Shown in pieces: positions 26,400 through 35,617 of a stretch of 64,000 nucleotides of DNA. Each line of letters opens with the position of its first letter. Position 1 is the stretch's first letter. Made by a program: the position numbers and the translations under genes. Source of the stretch: Clostridiales bacterium (GTDB taxonomy: Bacteria > Bacillota > Clostridia > Christensenellales > Aristaeellaceae); assembly GCA_015056085.1 (NCBI GenBank), contig SVHA01000001.1, positions 248,001 to 312,000 on the forward strand, read 5' to 3'. Under the pieces are notes generated by a model that worked only from the letters and a program-made list of their open reading frames with translations, was not told where the DNA came from and ran no database searches.

Positions 26400-27584
26400 A
26401 TGAATCTGGATGACATCCGCTATGCCGAGAGGTTTGACGGCATCAGCGGCTCAGCGATCAGGGAGATCTTCAAGCTGATCGCAAAGCCCGGCATGATCTC
26501 TTTTGCCGGGGGCAATCCCGCCCTGTCGGCCCTGCCGGACGACGTGGTGGGCAAAATCGCCGCCGAGGTGATGCAGCAGGACGGCAAGCGCATCCTGCAG
26601 TACGGCGCCACCGAGGGCTATCCGCCCTTTGTGGAGAGCCTCAAGGCCTACGCCAGCGCCCAACTGGACTGCAACATTCCCGCCGTGCTGCCTGTGACCG
26701 GCTCCACTCAGGCGATGGATTTGCTGTGCAAGGCGCTGATCAACCCCGGCGATGTGATTCTGGTGGAAGACCCCACCTTCCTGGGAAATATGCAGTGTAT
26801 GCGCCTGTATCAGGCCAAACTTGTGCCTGTGGAAAGCGACGACAACGGCATCATCCTGGAGAAACTGGAAGAAGCCATCCTCACCCATCACCCCAGGATG
26901 CTCTACACCATTCCCACCTTCCAGAATCCCACCGGCAAGACCCTCGCCGCTGACCGCCGGGAGCCCATCGCCAAATTGGCCGCCAAATACGGCGTGGTGG
27001 TGGCGGAAGACGACCCCTACCGGGATTTGCGGTATGAGGGCACTCCCCTGCCCGCCATCAAGCACTACGATACTGATGGCTGGGTGGTGTTCCTGGGGTC
27101 CTTCAGCAAGATCATCTCCCCCGGTATGCGGGTGGGCTACATGGCGGGCGATCCCCTCATCCTGCGCAAGTGTACCGTGGGCAAGCAGAGCAGCGACCTG
27201 CACACCGGCAACCTGAATCAGGCCATTGTGGATCAGTTCCTGCGGCAGAATCTGCTGCCTGATCACATCGCAGCCATCAGCGCCAGTTACAAAGGGCAAA
27301 TGAACGCCATGCTGGAAGAACTTGCCGCCTTCCCTGCCGGTACTTCCTACACCAAGCCTGAGGGCGGCCTGTTCATCTGGGTCACCCTGCCGGAAGGCAT
27401 AGACGCCAAGGCGCTGCTCAACAAGGCCGTCGAAAAGGGCGTGGCATACGTTCCCGGCACGCATTTCTATGCAGACGGCGGTCACGACAACACCCTGCGG
27501 CTGAACTTCTCCAATTCCACCATCGAGCAAATCCACAAGGGCATGGCCATTCTGAAGGACATCTTCGCTGAAGCCCTTGCCTGA
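26400..27584 (+). CDS. PLP-dependent aminotransferase, probable aromatic type
   Basis: Fold-type I aminotransferase of the AAT-I/LysN-like group, 394 residues. Seen: ISFAGGNPALSALP, GSTQAMDLL, PTFQNPTGKT, VVVAEDDPYRDLRY, and the PLP-binding Lys in GSFSKIISPGMRVGY, then the C-terminal NTLRLNFS Arg for the substrate carboxylate. No GntR DNA-binding domain is fused. As first gene of a tyrosine T-box operon with tyrS it probably makes tyrosine (and phenylalanine) from the 2-oxo acid, but 2-aminoadipate or branched-chain use cannot be excluded. ATG 26400 follows AAGGAGGT. Confidence 0.88.
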   Translation: MNLDDIRYAERFDGISGSAIREIFKLIAKPGMISFAGGNPALSALPDDVVGKIAAEVMQQDGKRILQYGATEGYPPFVESLKAYASAQLDCNIPAVLPVTGSTQAMDLLCKALINPGDVILVEDPTFLGNMQCMRLYQAKLVPVESDDNGIILEKLEEAILTHHPRMLYTIPTFQNPTGKTLAADRREPIAKLAAKYGVVVAEDDPYRDLRYEGTPLPAIKHYDTDGWVVFLGSFSKIISPGMRVGYMAGDPLILRKCTVGKQSSDLHTGNLNQAIVDQFLRQNLLPDHIAAISASYKGQMNAMLEELAAFPAGTSYTKPEGGLFIWVTLPEGIDAKALLNKAVEKGVAYVPGTHFYADGGHDNTLRLNFSNSTIEQIHKGMAILKDIFAEALA

Positions 27585-27626
27585 CACAAAACAAACTACT
27601 CTTCACACCTGAAAGGAGCAACCACC

Positions 27627-28856
27627 ATGCAGCACGTACTTGACACCCTTCGTGAACGCGGATTCCTCGCCCAGATGACCTTCGAAGACGAACTCTACGA
27701 GCAGCTCAAGGAGCCCACCACCTTCTACGTGGGCTTTGACCCCACCGCTGATTCCCTGCACATCGGCCATTACATTCCGATCATGGCCATGGCACATATG
27801 CAGAAGGCCGGCCACAAGCCCATCGCCCTGATGGGCGGCGGCACCGCCATGATCGGCGACCCCTCCGGCAAGACGGATATGCGCAAGATGATGACCGTCG
27901 AGACCATCGACGATAACGTGGCCGCCATCAAGAAGCAGATGAGCCGTTTCCTGGATTTCTCCGAGGGCAAGGCCATCATCGTCAACAACGGCGACTGGCT
28001 GCGCAACCTGAACTTCATCGAGTTCATGCGGGACATCGGCTCCATGTTCTCCGTCAACACCATGCTGCGTGCTGATTGCTACAAGGCCCGCATGGAATCG
28101 GAAAACGGTCTGTCCTTCCTGGAATTCACCTATATGCTCATGCAGAGCTATGACTTCCTGGAGCTGTTCCACCGTTACGGCTGCCGGCTGGAAATGGGCG
28201 GCAACGACCAGTGGAGCAATATGCTGGGCGGTGCTGATCTGGTGCGCCGCAAGGATCACGAGAAGGCCTTCGCCTGCACTTTCCAGCTGCTGCTGACCCA
28301 CGACGGGAAGAAGATGGGCAAGACGGAAAAGGGCGCCCTGTGGCTGGATCCCAACAAGTGCTCTCCCTTTGATTTCTACCAGTACTGGCGCAATGTGGAC
28401 GACAAGGACGTGGAAAAGTGCCTGGGCCTGCTGACCTTCCTGCCCATGGACGAAGTGCGCCGCCTGGGTGCACTGGAAGGCAGCGAAATCAACGAAGCCA
28501 AGAAGGTTCTGGCCTTTGAAGTGACCAAGCTGGTGCACGGCGAAGAGGAAGCGCAGAAGGCCGCAGAGGCCGCTCTGGCCTTGTTTGCCGGCGGCATGAA
28601 TGCCGCCAACGTGCCCACCTTTGAGATTTCCGCCGCTGATCTTGCCAATGACGCCCGTGTGACCACCATGCTGGTGGCTTCCGGCCTGTGCAAGAGCCAG
28701 TCCGACGCCCGCAATCAGATCAAGGCCGGCGCCGTGACCCTGGCAGATGAAAAGGTCACCGACATGATGGCCACCATCGACGCCGCCATGTTCGGCGAAG
28801 AAGGCGTCATGCTGCAGAAGGGCAAGAAGGGCTTCCGCCGTCTGATGCTCAAATGA
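27627..28856 (+). CDS. tyrS: Tyrosyl-tRNA synthetase
   Basis: Class I aminoacyl-tRNA synthetase, 409 residues, charging tRNA-Tyr. HIGH at 45-48, [14 protein letters not shown], QPxD-region [11 protein letters not shown], the KMSKS-equivalent KKMGKT, and a C-terminal S4 RNA-binding domain ([18 protein letters not shown]). Start follows AAAGGAGC. Lies 42 bases past the aminotransferase without a terminator, so it is under the same T-box. Its last four bases overlap the next start (ATGA). Confidence 0.97.
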   Translation: MQHVLDTLRERGFLAQMTFEDELYEQLKEPTTFYVGFDPTADSLHIGHYIPIMAMAHMQKAGHKPIALMGGGTAMIGDPSGKTDMRKMMTVETIDDNVAAIKKQMSRFLDFSEGKAIIVNNGDWLRNLNFIEFMRDIGSMFSVNTMLRADCYKARMESENGLSFLEFTYMLMQSYDFLELFHRYGCRLEMGGNDQWSNMLGGADLVRRKDHEKAFACTFQLLLTHDGKKMGKTEKGALWLDPNKCSPFDFYQYWRNVDDKDVEKCLGLLTFLPMDEVRRLGALEGSEINEAKKVLAFEVTKLVHGEEEAQKAAEAALALFAGGMNAANVPTFEISAADLANDARVTTMLVASGLCKSQSDARNQIKAGAVTLADEKVTDMMATIDAAMFGEEGVMLQKGKKGFRRLMLK

Positions 28857-29494
28857 GCACGGCACCGTATAAGACGCTGCGCCTTGAGGCCAGCGACGAA
28901 GTCATCATCAACAAGAGCCGGTTCATCGGCTATGCCTGCCCTTGCGAGACGGAAGAGGAAGCCCTCGCCTTCCTGCAGAAAATCCGCACCCGCCACAAAG
29001 ACGCCACCCACAACTGCTACGCCTATGTCATCGGCAGAAATGCCGGCGTCATGCGCTATTCCGACGACGGCGAGCCCGGCGGAACAGCCGGACTGCCCAT
29101 GATGGAAGTGCTGAAGAATCAAGGTGTGGTCAACTGCTGCGTGGTGGTGACCCGCTACTTCGGCGGCGTGCTGCTGGGCGCCGGCGGATTGGTCAGGGCA
29201 TACACGCAGGGTACGGTCATCGCCCTGAAGGCTGCCCAGGTGGTGCGCATGGAGCCCAGCCAGCGCTATCTTTGCGAGGTGGCCTATCCCCTTTGGGACA
29301 AGGTACAGCACGCCATGCGCTCCCTCCCCCTGCAGTTGGTCTCCAGCGAATTCACCACCGCTGTTTCCTTCACCATCCTCACAAGGGAAAAGGACGCCGA
29401 TTTCATCCTCAACGAACTGACCCGCATCACTGACGGGCGGTTTGAATCCCTGCTGGAAGAAGAATCCTTTCAAGCATGGGATGAGGAAACCTGA
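28853..29494 (+). CDS. YigZ/IMPACT family protein
   Basis: 213 residues of the YigZ (UPF0029) family: [10 protein letters not shown], then [28 protein letters not shown], and [21 protein letters not shown] are the family signature; the C-terminal EF-G-like DUF1949 region follows. Related to eukaryotic IMPACT, with suggested ribosome or nucleic-acid binding, not proven. Translationally coupled to tyrS (ATGA) and followed by a terminator. Confidence 0.9.
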   Translation: MSTAPYKTLRLEASDEVIINKSRFIGYACPCETEEEALAFLQKIRTRHKDATHNCYAYVIGRNAGVMRYSDDGEPGGTAGLPMMEVLKNQGVVNCCVVVTRYFGGVLLGAGGLVRAYTQGTVIALKAAQVVRMEPSQRYLCEVAYPLWDKVQHAMRSLPLQLVSSEFTTAVSFTILTREKDADFILNELTRITDGRFESLLEEESFQAWDEET

Positions 29495-29507
29495 ATCATA
29501 CGATTTT

Positions 29508-29534
29508 GCCGCAGGAAGTCTCCTGCGGCTTTTT
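29508..29534 (+). terminator. Terminator of the tyrS operon
   Basis: Nine-pair stem GCCGCAGGA/TCCTGCGGC with loop AGTC and five T. Confidence 0.9.
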
Positions 29535-29604
29535 GATTGTCTAAATGATTCGTGCTTCATTTCCAGTTCATATCAGTCCTGTATATTCATGGCAGGCCCC
29601 TCCA

Positions 29605-29633
29605 TTGAAGAATCGGGCCCGATATGGTATAAT
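29605..29633 (+). promoter_or_regulatory. Extended -10 promoter of the two-component genes
   Basis: TTGAAG (29605-29610), 17-base spacer, TATAAT (29628-29633) with TGG in front. Confidence 0.8.
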
Positions 29634-29700
29634 CAAATCAGGAAAGACGAAACGAAGGACATACAATGCTGAAAATCCCCGCACGAAAGGAGTTTCCGCC

Positions 29701-30378
29701 GTGTTTACTGTGATGGTTGTGGAAGATGATCTTGCCCTCAGGCGCATGATGTGCGCTTTTCTGGGGAAGCACGGGTATACCACCGTGCCTGCCGATGACG
29801 GCGAAAGCGCTCTGGACGCCATTGAGAAAGTGATGCCCGATCTGGTGATCGCCGATGTGATGATGCCCCGCATGGACGGCTGGGAACTGACCCGCATCCT
29901 GCGCCGGATGCATCCCCTGCTGCCCATCATGCTGGTGACGGCCAGGGACACGCTGGAAGACAAGCGCATGGGCTTTTCCCAGGGCGCTGACGACTATCTG
30001 ACCAAGCCCATTGATCTGGACGAACTGCTGCTCCATGTCAAGGCCCTGCTGCGCCGCTCTCAGGCCATGACGAGCCATCAGTTGACCATCGGCGAAACGC
30101 TGCTGGACTACAACGCCCTCACCGCCACCAGAGGCGACACGGTGCTGTCATTGCCCAAGAAGGAATTCTACCTGCTCTTCAAACTCCTCTCAAGCCCGAT
30201 GCAGATTTTCACCCGCAGGCAGTTGATGGATGAAATCTGGGGCATGGACGCCCAGTCGGACGAGCGCACGGTGGACGTACACATCAAGCGCCTGCGGGAA
30301 AAGTGTGAGATCTTCCCGGATTTTGCCATCGTGACCGTGAGAGGACTGGGCTACAAGGCGGAGAAGCGACATGGGTAA
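29701..30378 (+). CDS. OmpR-family response regulator
   Basis: 225 residues: receiver domain with acidic pocket E8/D9 and phospho-acceptor D52 (VIADVMMPRMDG), the K of YLTKPIDL, and a C-terminal winged helix (FTRRQLMDEIW, RTVDVHIKRLREK, VRGLGYKAE). GTG at 29701 is chosen for AAAGGAG eight bases upstream. The following kinase gene overlaps its end by 8 bases. The signal sensed is unknown. Confidence 0.94.
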   Translation: MFTVMVVEDDLALRRMMCAFLGKHGYTTVPADDGESALDAIEKVMPDLVIADVMMPRMDGWELTRILRRMHPLLPIMLVTARDTLEDKRMGFSQGADDYLTKPIDLDELLLHVKALLRRSQAMTSHQLTIGETLLDYNALTATRGDTVLSLPKKEFYLLFKLLSSPMQIFTRRQLMDEIWGMDAQSDERTVDVHIKRLREKCEIFPDFAIVTVRGLGYKAEKRHG

Positions 30379-31702
30379 ACTGCGGAAATTTTTCAAACCG
30401 TATACCTTCCGGGACAGGCTGATGCTGGCGCTGCTGATCGCCTCTGTTTTGGCTGCCATCATCTCGTTAGTTTTCTCCTACAGTTTCAGCCATGCCGATG
30501 TGCGGGACGAACTGATCAAAAACCAGACCGACGCCGCCGGGTATCTGCTGGATTTGTCCCGCAAGACGGATCTCTCGCTGGATGACATGATGACGCTGAC
30601 CCGCAAAGACGGCCTGAGCATCCGGGTGCTGGACGCCCGGAGCCTCAAACTCTCCCCGGATACGCTGGTGAAACTGCAGCGGGGCGCCATCCACACCGTG
30701 CAGCATTATGTGACAGAGTTGCCGGTGACTTATGTGATGGTCGATCAGATGATGCTGCAGATCAGTTCCACCGAGAACGGCAATCTGGTGGTGCTGGCGC
30801 TATTCCGGATTCTGTTTGCCACCATTTCCTTCCTGCTGGTGTTCGCTGCGCTGTCCATTGTTGCGGCACGGCGCATCGCCAAGCCTATCACTGTCATGAC
30901 CCATGCCACCCGTGTGGTGAAAAACGGCAATTTTGACGTACGTCTGCCGGAGAATCTCCCCGGCGAAGTGGGCGAACTGATGTCGTCCTTCAACAGCATG
31001 ACGGAAACGCTGGGGCGCACGTCCTATCTGCAGAAGGACTTCATCAGCAGCGTTTCCCATGAATTCCGCACGCCCATTGCTTCCATCAAGGGATATGCCA
31101 AACTGCTGAAAATACCCGATCTTTCCGAAGAAGAGAGAGAAGAGTACATCGATTACATCAGCAAGGAAGCAGACCGCCTGTCCCGGCTTTCGGAGACGCT
31201 GCTGCGCCTTTCTGCGCTGGAGCAGCAGTCCGGCCCGGCAAACCTGACCACCTTCCGGTTGGACGAGCAGCTCCGCCAGGCCATCGTGCGGCTTGAACCC
31301 GCCTGGAGCAACAAGAACATCAGCTGGCAACTGGAACTGGACGAGATGCTGGTGGAAACAGACGAAGCGCTGCTGATGCACGTTTGGAGCAACATCATCC
31401 ACAACGCCGTGAAGTTTTCCCCCGAGGGCGGAAACATCACCATCCGCCTGACAGGGGAAAACGCCGCCGTGGTGGAAATCACCGACGAAGGCCCCGGCAT
31501 GGATGAAGCCACTGTAAGCCGCATTTTCGACAGATTCTATCAGTCGGACGCCTCCCGCCACAAGGAAGGCGTGGGGCTGGGCCTGTCGCTGGTGAAACGG
31601 ATTCTGGACATTCTGGGCGGCAAGGTGAACGTGAAGACGCAGCCAGGCTGCGGCAGCACCTTCCGGGTGGAAATCCCCCTCCACCCAACGAGAAACATCT
31701 GA
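30371..31702 (+). CDS. HAMP-domain sensor histidine kinase
   Basis: 443 residues. Membrane segments near 18-38 and 140-165 flank a short external domain of about 100 residues; a HAMP linker follows (RRIAKPITVMTHATRVV), then the H box SSVSHEFRTPIASIKGY with the phospho-His, and N, G1 and G2 boxes (IIHNAVKFSPEGG, DEGPGMDEATV, GVGLGLSLVKRIL). Overlaps the response regulator by 8 bases, so they form a coupled pair. The external domain is too small and plain to guess a ligand. Confidence 0.94.
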   Translation: MGKLRKFFKPYTFRDRLMLALLIASVLAAIISLVFSYSFSHADVRDELIKNQTDAAGYLLDLSRKTDLSLDDMMTLTRKDGLSIRVLDARSLKLSPDTLVKLQRGAIHTVQHYVTELPVTYVMVDQMMLQISSTENGNLVVLALFRILFATISFLLVFAALSIVAARRIAKPITVMTHATRVVKNGNFDVRLPENLPGEVGELMSSFNSMTETLGRTSYLQKDFISSVSHEFRTPIASIKGYAKLLKIPDLSEEEREEYIDYISKEADRLSRLSETLLRLSALEQQSGPANLTTFRLDEQLRQAIVRLEPAWSNKNISWQLELDEMLVETDEALLMHVWSNIIHNAVKFSPEGGNITIRLTGENAAVVEITDEGPGMDEATVSRIFDRFYQSDASRHKEGVGLGLSLVKRILDILGGKVNVKTQPGCGSTFRVEIPLHPTRNI

Positions 31703-31721
31703 CAACAAGGAGGCGATGGTG

Positions 31722-32387
31722 ATGGATCCCATCAGAAAAGCCCAGGAAGCCATGGCGGACAGGTTCAAGCGCATGGTGGACGACTTTTTCTCCATTCAGG
31801 TCCGCTATCAGTCCGCCATCCGGGAAGTGGAAACGAAACTGGCCATACTGGACGATGAATACAACACCCGCCACCGGCGCAATCCCATCCACCATATGCA
31901 AAGCCGCATGAAATCCATCCAGTCCATCATGGAGAAACTGGAGCGCAAGCGCTATGACGTGAACATCGATTCCGCTGTCAAAAACCTGATGGACATCGCA
32001 GGTATCCGGGTCATCTGCTCCTATGTGCAGGATGTGTACACCGTGGCCAATCTGCTCACCAAGCAGGATGACATCCGCCTCATCGAGGTGCGGGACTACA
32101 TCCAGCACCCCAAGGCAAACGGCTATCGTTCCCTGCATCTGATCATCGAAGTGCCGGTGTATCTGTCCTCCGGCAAGGTGGATGTGCCGGTGGAGGTGCA
32201 AATCCGCACCATCGCCATGGACTTCTGGGCGTCGCTGGAACACGACCTGCGCTATAAGGCGCCGGAAGTGCCGCAAGACATTTCCGACGAACTGCAGCGT
32301 ATCGCCAACGACATTGCAGCCCTGGACGACAGGATGCAGCGCCTGCACGATCAGGTGGACGCCCTGCCCAGGCCTGACAATTTATAA
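31722..32387 (+). CDS. Small alarmone synthetase (RelA/SpoT domain, YjbM/RelQ-like)
   Basis: 221 residues holding a single RelA/SpoT synthetase domain without HD hydrolase, TGS or ACT domains, so a monofunctional (p)ppGpp synthetase that transfers pyrophosphate from ATP to GDP/GTP. DIAGIRVICSY, HPKANGYRSLHLI and VEVQIRTIAMDFWASLEHDLRYK are diagnostic. ATG 31722 is 8 bases past AGGAGG; 31716 would be too close. It lies 19 bases past the kinase gene, which suggests alarmone synthesis under the same promoter as the two-component pair. Confidence 0.9.
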   Translation: MDPIRKAQEAMADRFKRMVDDFFSIQVRYQSAIREVETKLAILDDEYNTRHRRNPIHHMQSRMKSIQSIMEKLERKRYDVNIDSAVKNLMDIAGIRVICSYVQDVYTVANLLTKQDDIRLIEVRDYIQHPKANGYRSLHLIIEVPVYLSSGKVDVPVEVQIRTIAMDFWASLEHDLRYKAPEVPQDISDELQRIANDIAALDDRMQRLHDQVDALPRPDNL

Positions 32388-32436
32388 GCAGCAACATCAA
32401 CATCAGGCATATTCTTCCCGGCATCGGGGGACCCTG

Positions 32437-32460
32437 TTGCATCATAGGAAAGTGATGCAA
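32437..32460 (+). repeat. Inverted repeat before the YdcZ-like gene
   Basis: TTGCATCA and TGATGCAA separated by eight bases, ending right at the ribosome site GGAGGG. Could be an operator or a hairpin limiting translation. Confidence 0.4.
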
Positions 32461-32472
32461 GGAGGGATCACC

Positions 32473-32904
32473 ATGCTGGGATTTTTGTATGCGCTGATTG
32501 CCGGCGCCGCCATGAGCATTCAGGGCGTGATGAACACAAGGCTGGGCGACCGCATCGGGGTGATGGAGGCTAATGCATGGGTGCAGGGCACGGGGTTTCT
32601 TTTGGCCATGGCGGCGGCGCTGTTCTTCGGGAAAGGATCCATGACCCAGTTCCCCGGTTCGCCCTGGTATGCGTATCTCGGCGGCGTGCTGGCGCCTGTC
32701 ATCACCATCACGGTGATGCTGTCCATCTCCGGGTTGTCGCCCACGGTGGCTATATCCACCATCCTGCTGTCGCAACTGACGGTGGCGGCGCTGATTGACG
32801 CCTTTGGCATCATGGGGGCAGAAAAAACGCCCTTCACCTGGCCGAAAATCATCGGTGTGGTGCTGATGGCGGGCGGCGTAGTGCTGATGAAGTGGAAATC
32901 GTGA
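32473..32904 (+). CDS. DMT-type membrane protein (YdcZ/DUF606 family)
   Basis: 143 residues, four hydrophobic segments: LYALIAGAAMSIQGVMNTRLG at the start, then WYAYLGGVLAPVITI and KIIGVVLMAGGVVLM at the end, the DUF606/YdcZ pattern. The family is grouped with drug/metabolite transporters; half-size members may act as dimers. Substrate unknown. ATG 32473 is preceded by GGAGGG. Confidence 0.85.
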   Translation: MLGFLYALIAGAAMSIQGVMNTRLGDRIGVMEANAWVQGTGFLLAMAAALFFGKGSMTQFPGSPWYAYLGGVLAPVITITVMLSISGLSPTVAISTILLSQLTVAALIDAFGIMGAEKTPFTWPKIIGVVLMAGGVVLMKWKS

Positions 32905-33022
32905 GGATTTCGCCCTCTTTCGGCCTCTTGTGACAAAGGCAGCCAACATCCGAGGAAGGATGCGACAAACCTTCGGGGGAATCCATACAGAGCAACCAAA
33001 CTCACCCTATGGAGGAATCATC

Positions 33023-33379
33023 ATGCTGCAATTCATCAGAGACGGCGAAAGCGTTCTGGTGCGCCTGACAGGCGAACTGGACCACTGCTGCTGCCAGCAG
33101 GTACGCCGGGAACTGGACGCCCTCATCGCCCAACCGGGCGTCAAGACGCTGATTCTTGATTTTTCTGCGCTGCAATTCATGGATTCGTCAGGCATTGGCG
33201 TGATGCTTGGCCGCTACCGGCTCATGCGGGACAAGGGCGGCGCCATGGCCGTCATCCACATGAATCCGCTGGTGACCCGCATTTTCCGCATGGCCGGATT
33301 GGACCGGGTCATCAGGAACATGGACGCATCCCCAAAAGGTCAAAACCGCAAAATGCCACAGGAGGTTCCCTCACGATGA
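33023..33379 (+). CDS. spoIIAA: Anti-sigma F factor antagonist SpoIIAA
   Basis: STAS-domain protein of 118 residues. The phosphorylation site is S55 in LQFMDSSGIGVMLGRY. In sporulation the unphosphorylated form binds SpoIIAB and frees SigF in the forespore. GGAGG precedes ATG 33023. Overlaps spoIIAB by 4 bases. The last 15 residues are basic and polar and look non-conserved. The alternative, RsbV, is less likely given the SpoIIAB-like partner. Confidence 0.9.
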   Translation: MLQFIRDGESVLVRLTGELDHCCCQQVRRELDALIAQPGVKTLILDFSALQFMDSSGIGVMLGRYRLMRDKGGAMAVIHMNPLVTRIFRMAGLDRVIRNMDASPKGQNRKMPQEVPSR

Positions 33380-33852
33380 ACGAATCCATTCTTCAGCAGA
33401 AGCGCAGCGCACCCGCCCTCAGGAACGAAATGGAAACCCACTTTCTCTCCATCCCGGAAAACGAAGCCTTTGCCCGGGTGGTGGTGGCGGCCTTTGCGGT
33501 GCAGCTCTCCCCCACCGTCAGCGAAGTGGCTGACCTGAAGACCGCCGTGTCTGAAGCCGTCACCAACGCCATTGTCCACGGGTATGAGGGCGTCACCGGC
33601 GTGGTGACGCTTCGGTGCCGCAGTGACATTCGGGGCGTCATCACCATCGAAGTGGAGGACAAGGGCTGCGGCATTCCCGATGTGGAAAAGGCCATGGAGC
33701 CCTTTTACACCACACGTCCCGACCAGGAGCGCAGCGGCATGGGATTTTCTGTCATGCAGACCTTCATGGACCAACTGGATGTGACCTCCCTGCCGGGACA
33801 GGGCACGCTGGTGCGGATGAAAAAGCGCATCCGGGGCTGCGTGGAATCCTGA
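33376..33852 (+). CDS. spoIIAB: Anti-sigma F factor SpoIIAB
   Basis: GHKL-fold kinase/anti-sigma factor of 158 residues that holds SigF and phosphorylates SpoIIAA. NEAFARVVVAAFAVQLSP and DLKTAVSEAVTNAIVHGYEG (N box) are SpoIIAB-type; DKGCGIPDVEKAMEP is the G1 box. Start overlaps spoIIAA (ATGA). The usual third gene spoIIAC (sigF) does not follow: 110 non-coding bases lead to the promoter of an unrelated metallo-hydrolase. Confidence 0.92.
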   Translation: MNESILQQKRSAPALRNEMETHFLSIPENEAFARVVVAAFAVQLSPTVSEVADLKTAVSEAVTNAIVHGYEGVTGVVTLRCRSDIRGVITIEVEDKGCGIPDVEKAMEPFYTTRPDQERSGMGFSVMQTFMDQLDVTSLPGQGTLVRMKKRIRGCVES

Positions 33853-33861
33853 TCATATTGT

Positions 33862-33882
33862 TTGATACGATCAACCTTTTTT
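33862..33882 (+). terminator. Weak terminator after spoIIAB
   Basis: TTGAT/ATCAA with loop ACG, then CCTTTTTT. The stem is only five pairs. Confidence 0.4.
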
Positions 33883-33900
33883 GAAGTTCAGGCATTTTTC

Positions 33901-33929
33901 TTGACACAGGAAAATCTGCGCAGTACAAT
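33901..33929 (+). promoter_or_regulatory. Promoter of the beta-CASP hydrolase gene
   Basis: TTGACA (33901-33906), 17-base spacer, TACAAT (33924-33929). Confidence 0.85.
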
Positions 33930-33962
33930 GGAGTCAGAGAGAATTTGATGAGGAGGATGCGC

Positions 33963-35561
33963 ATGAAACTGACTTTTATCGGCGCCAATCATGAAGTGAC
34001 CGGCAGCTGCACGCTGCTGTCCTGGCAGGGGAAATATGCCGTCATCGACTGCGGCATGGAACAGGGCCAGAACGAATACGAGAATGCTCCCCTGCCCGTT
34101 CCGGCCAGTGCGATTTCCTGCGTGTTTCTGACCCACGCCCATATTGATCATACGGGGAATCTGCCGCTGCTTTATCGTCAAGGCTTCAGGGGCAAGGTGT
34201 ACACCACCCGTGCCACCACGAACCTGTGCGCCATCATGCTGGCGGACAGCGCCCACATCCAGATGCAGGACGCTGAATACAAATCCCGCAAGGCGCAAAG
34301 GGCCGGCAAGCCCCCTGTGGAGCCTGCCTATGACATGAATGACGTCCACGAGCTGCTCAAGTGCTTCCGCCCCTGTGATTATGACGAGGATATCTGGGTG
34401 GATGACGGCCTGATGGTGCGCTTCACCGACGCGGGGCACATGATGGGCTCGGCGTCAGTCTCCCTGACGGTACGGGAAGGCGATGCTCAAAAGAAGATCG
34501 TCTTTTCCGGCGATGTGGGCAACCTGCATCAGCCCATCCTGAAGGACCCGGTGCTGGTCAAATCCGCCGATTATCTGGTCATAGAATCCACCTATGGCGA
34601 CAGAAGCCATCAGCGCAGTGAAGTCAATCCCACGCAGTTGCTGGCGGACATCATCCAGCGCACGCTGGACAAGGGCGGCAACGTGGTCATCCCCGCCTTT
34701 GCGGTGGGGCGCACCCAGGAAATGCTGTACATGATCCGGGAAATCAAAATGCGTGGCATGGTGAAGGGTCACGACGGTTTCCCGGTGTATGTGGACAGCC
34801 CGCTGGCGGCCCAGGCTACCGCCGTGTTCCTGCAGTGCGACGCTTCCTGCGTGGATCCGGAGACGCTGGAAATCATGGAGCAGGGCGAAAACCCCATCGC
34901 CTTTGATGGCATGGAAATCACCGTCTCCGCTGATGAATCCAAGGCCCTCAATGCCAACAAGACGCCCAAGGTCATCATTTCCGCATCGGGAATGTGCGAC
35001 GCCGGACGCATCCGCCACCACCTCAAGCATAACCTCTGGCGGGCGGAATCCGCCGTGGTGTTTGTGGGCTACCAGGCCCAGGGCTCCATGGGCAGGATGC
35101 TGCAGGATGGTCGCAAGGAAGTGCGGCTCTTTGGAGAAACGGTGCAGGTGGCCTGCGAAATCCAGACCCTCCCCGGCGTCAGCGGCCATGCGGATCAGGA
35201 AGGCCTGATGCGCTTTGTGGACGGCTTCACCGAGAAAATGCCGCAGCAGATTTTCGTCAACCACGGCGAGCATGAGCCCGCTGAAAACTTCGCTGCTGAT
35301 ATCAGGGAGCGGCATCATGTGAAGGTGGATGTTCCCTACAGCGGCAGCACATACGATCTTGTCACGGGTCAGTGGGAACATCAGGCCTCCGGCGTGCTTA
35401 TTCCCCGCAAAGAGAAGGCTCCGGTACCCTCTGCCTACGACAAATTCGTTGCGACACTTCGCCGCCTGATGGACAGTTGTGAACTGTTCAAGGGCAAGCC
35501 CGACCACGAACTGACACAGCACACGTCGGTGCTGGAAAAGATACTGAAGAGAGTCAAATAA
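33963..35561 (+). CDS. MBL-fold beta-CASP hydrolase, probable ribonuclease
   Basis: 532 residues. Metallo-beta-lactamase motif THAHIDH (H58, H60, D62, H63), FTDAGHMMGSAS with the third His, FSGDVG, then a beta-CASP insert (VIPAFAVGRTQEML) and the C-terminal SGHADQ and VNHGE motifs of the RNA-specificity domain. This is the YSH1/CPSF73-like group, usually RNA-processing enzymes. A C-terminal extension of about 70 residues past VPYSGSTYDL has no clear domain. ATG 33963 is six bases past AGGAGG. Own promoter and terminator, so monocistronic. Confidence 0.9.
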   Translation: MKLTFIGANHEVTGSCTLLSWQGKYAVIDCGMEQGQNEYENAPLPVPASAISCVFLTHAHIDHTGNLPLLYRQGFRGKVYTTRATTNLCAIMLADSAHIQMQDAEYKSRKAQRAGKPPVEPAYDMNDVHELLKCFRPCDYDEDIWVDDGLMVRFTDAGHMMGSASVSLTVREGDAQKKIVFSGDVGNLHQPILKDPVLVKSADYLVIESTYGDRSHQRSEVNPTQLLADIIQRTLDKGGNVVIPAFAVGRTQEMLYMIREIKMRGMVKGHDGFPVYVDSPLAAQATAVFLQCDASCVDPETLEIMEQGENPIAFDGMEITVSADESKALNANKTPKVIISASGMCDAGRIRHHLKHNLWRAESAVVFVGYQAQGSMGRMLQDGRKEVRLFGETVQVACEIQTLPGVSGHADQEGLMRFVDGFTEKMPQQIFVNHGEHEPAENFAADIRERHHVKVDVPYSGSTYDLVTGQWEHQASGVLIPRKEKAPVPSAYDKFVATLRRLMDSCELFKGKPDHELTQHTSVLEKILKRVK

Positions 35562-35580
35562 GCATTTTGGCACAACAAAA

Positions 35581-35601
35581 GGCAGGAGAGCGTCTCCTGC
35601 C
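35581..35601. terminator. Bidirectional terminator
   Basis: Nine-pair stem GGCAGGAGA/TCTCCTGCC with loop GCG between converging genes; TTGTTTT on the plus side and TTTTGTTG on the minus side. Confidence 0.85.
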
Positions 35602-35617
35602 TTGTTTTATACAACGC

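Noticed and set aside
32953-32982. AGGA ... GAAT resembling a SigH promoter before spoIIAA
   Set aside because: The spacing is about four bases too long for the SigH consensus.
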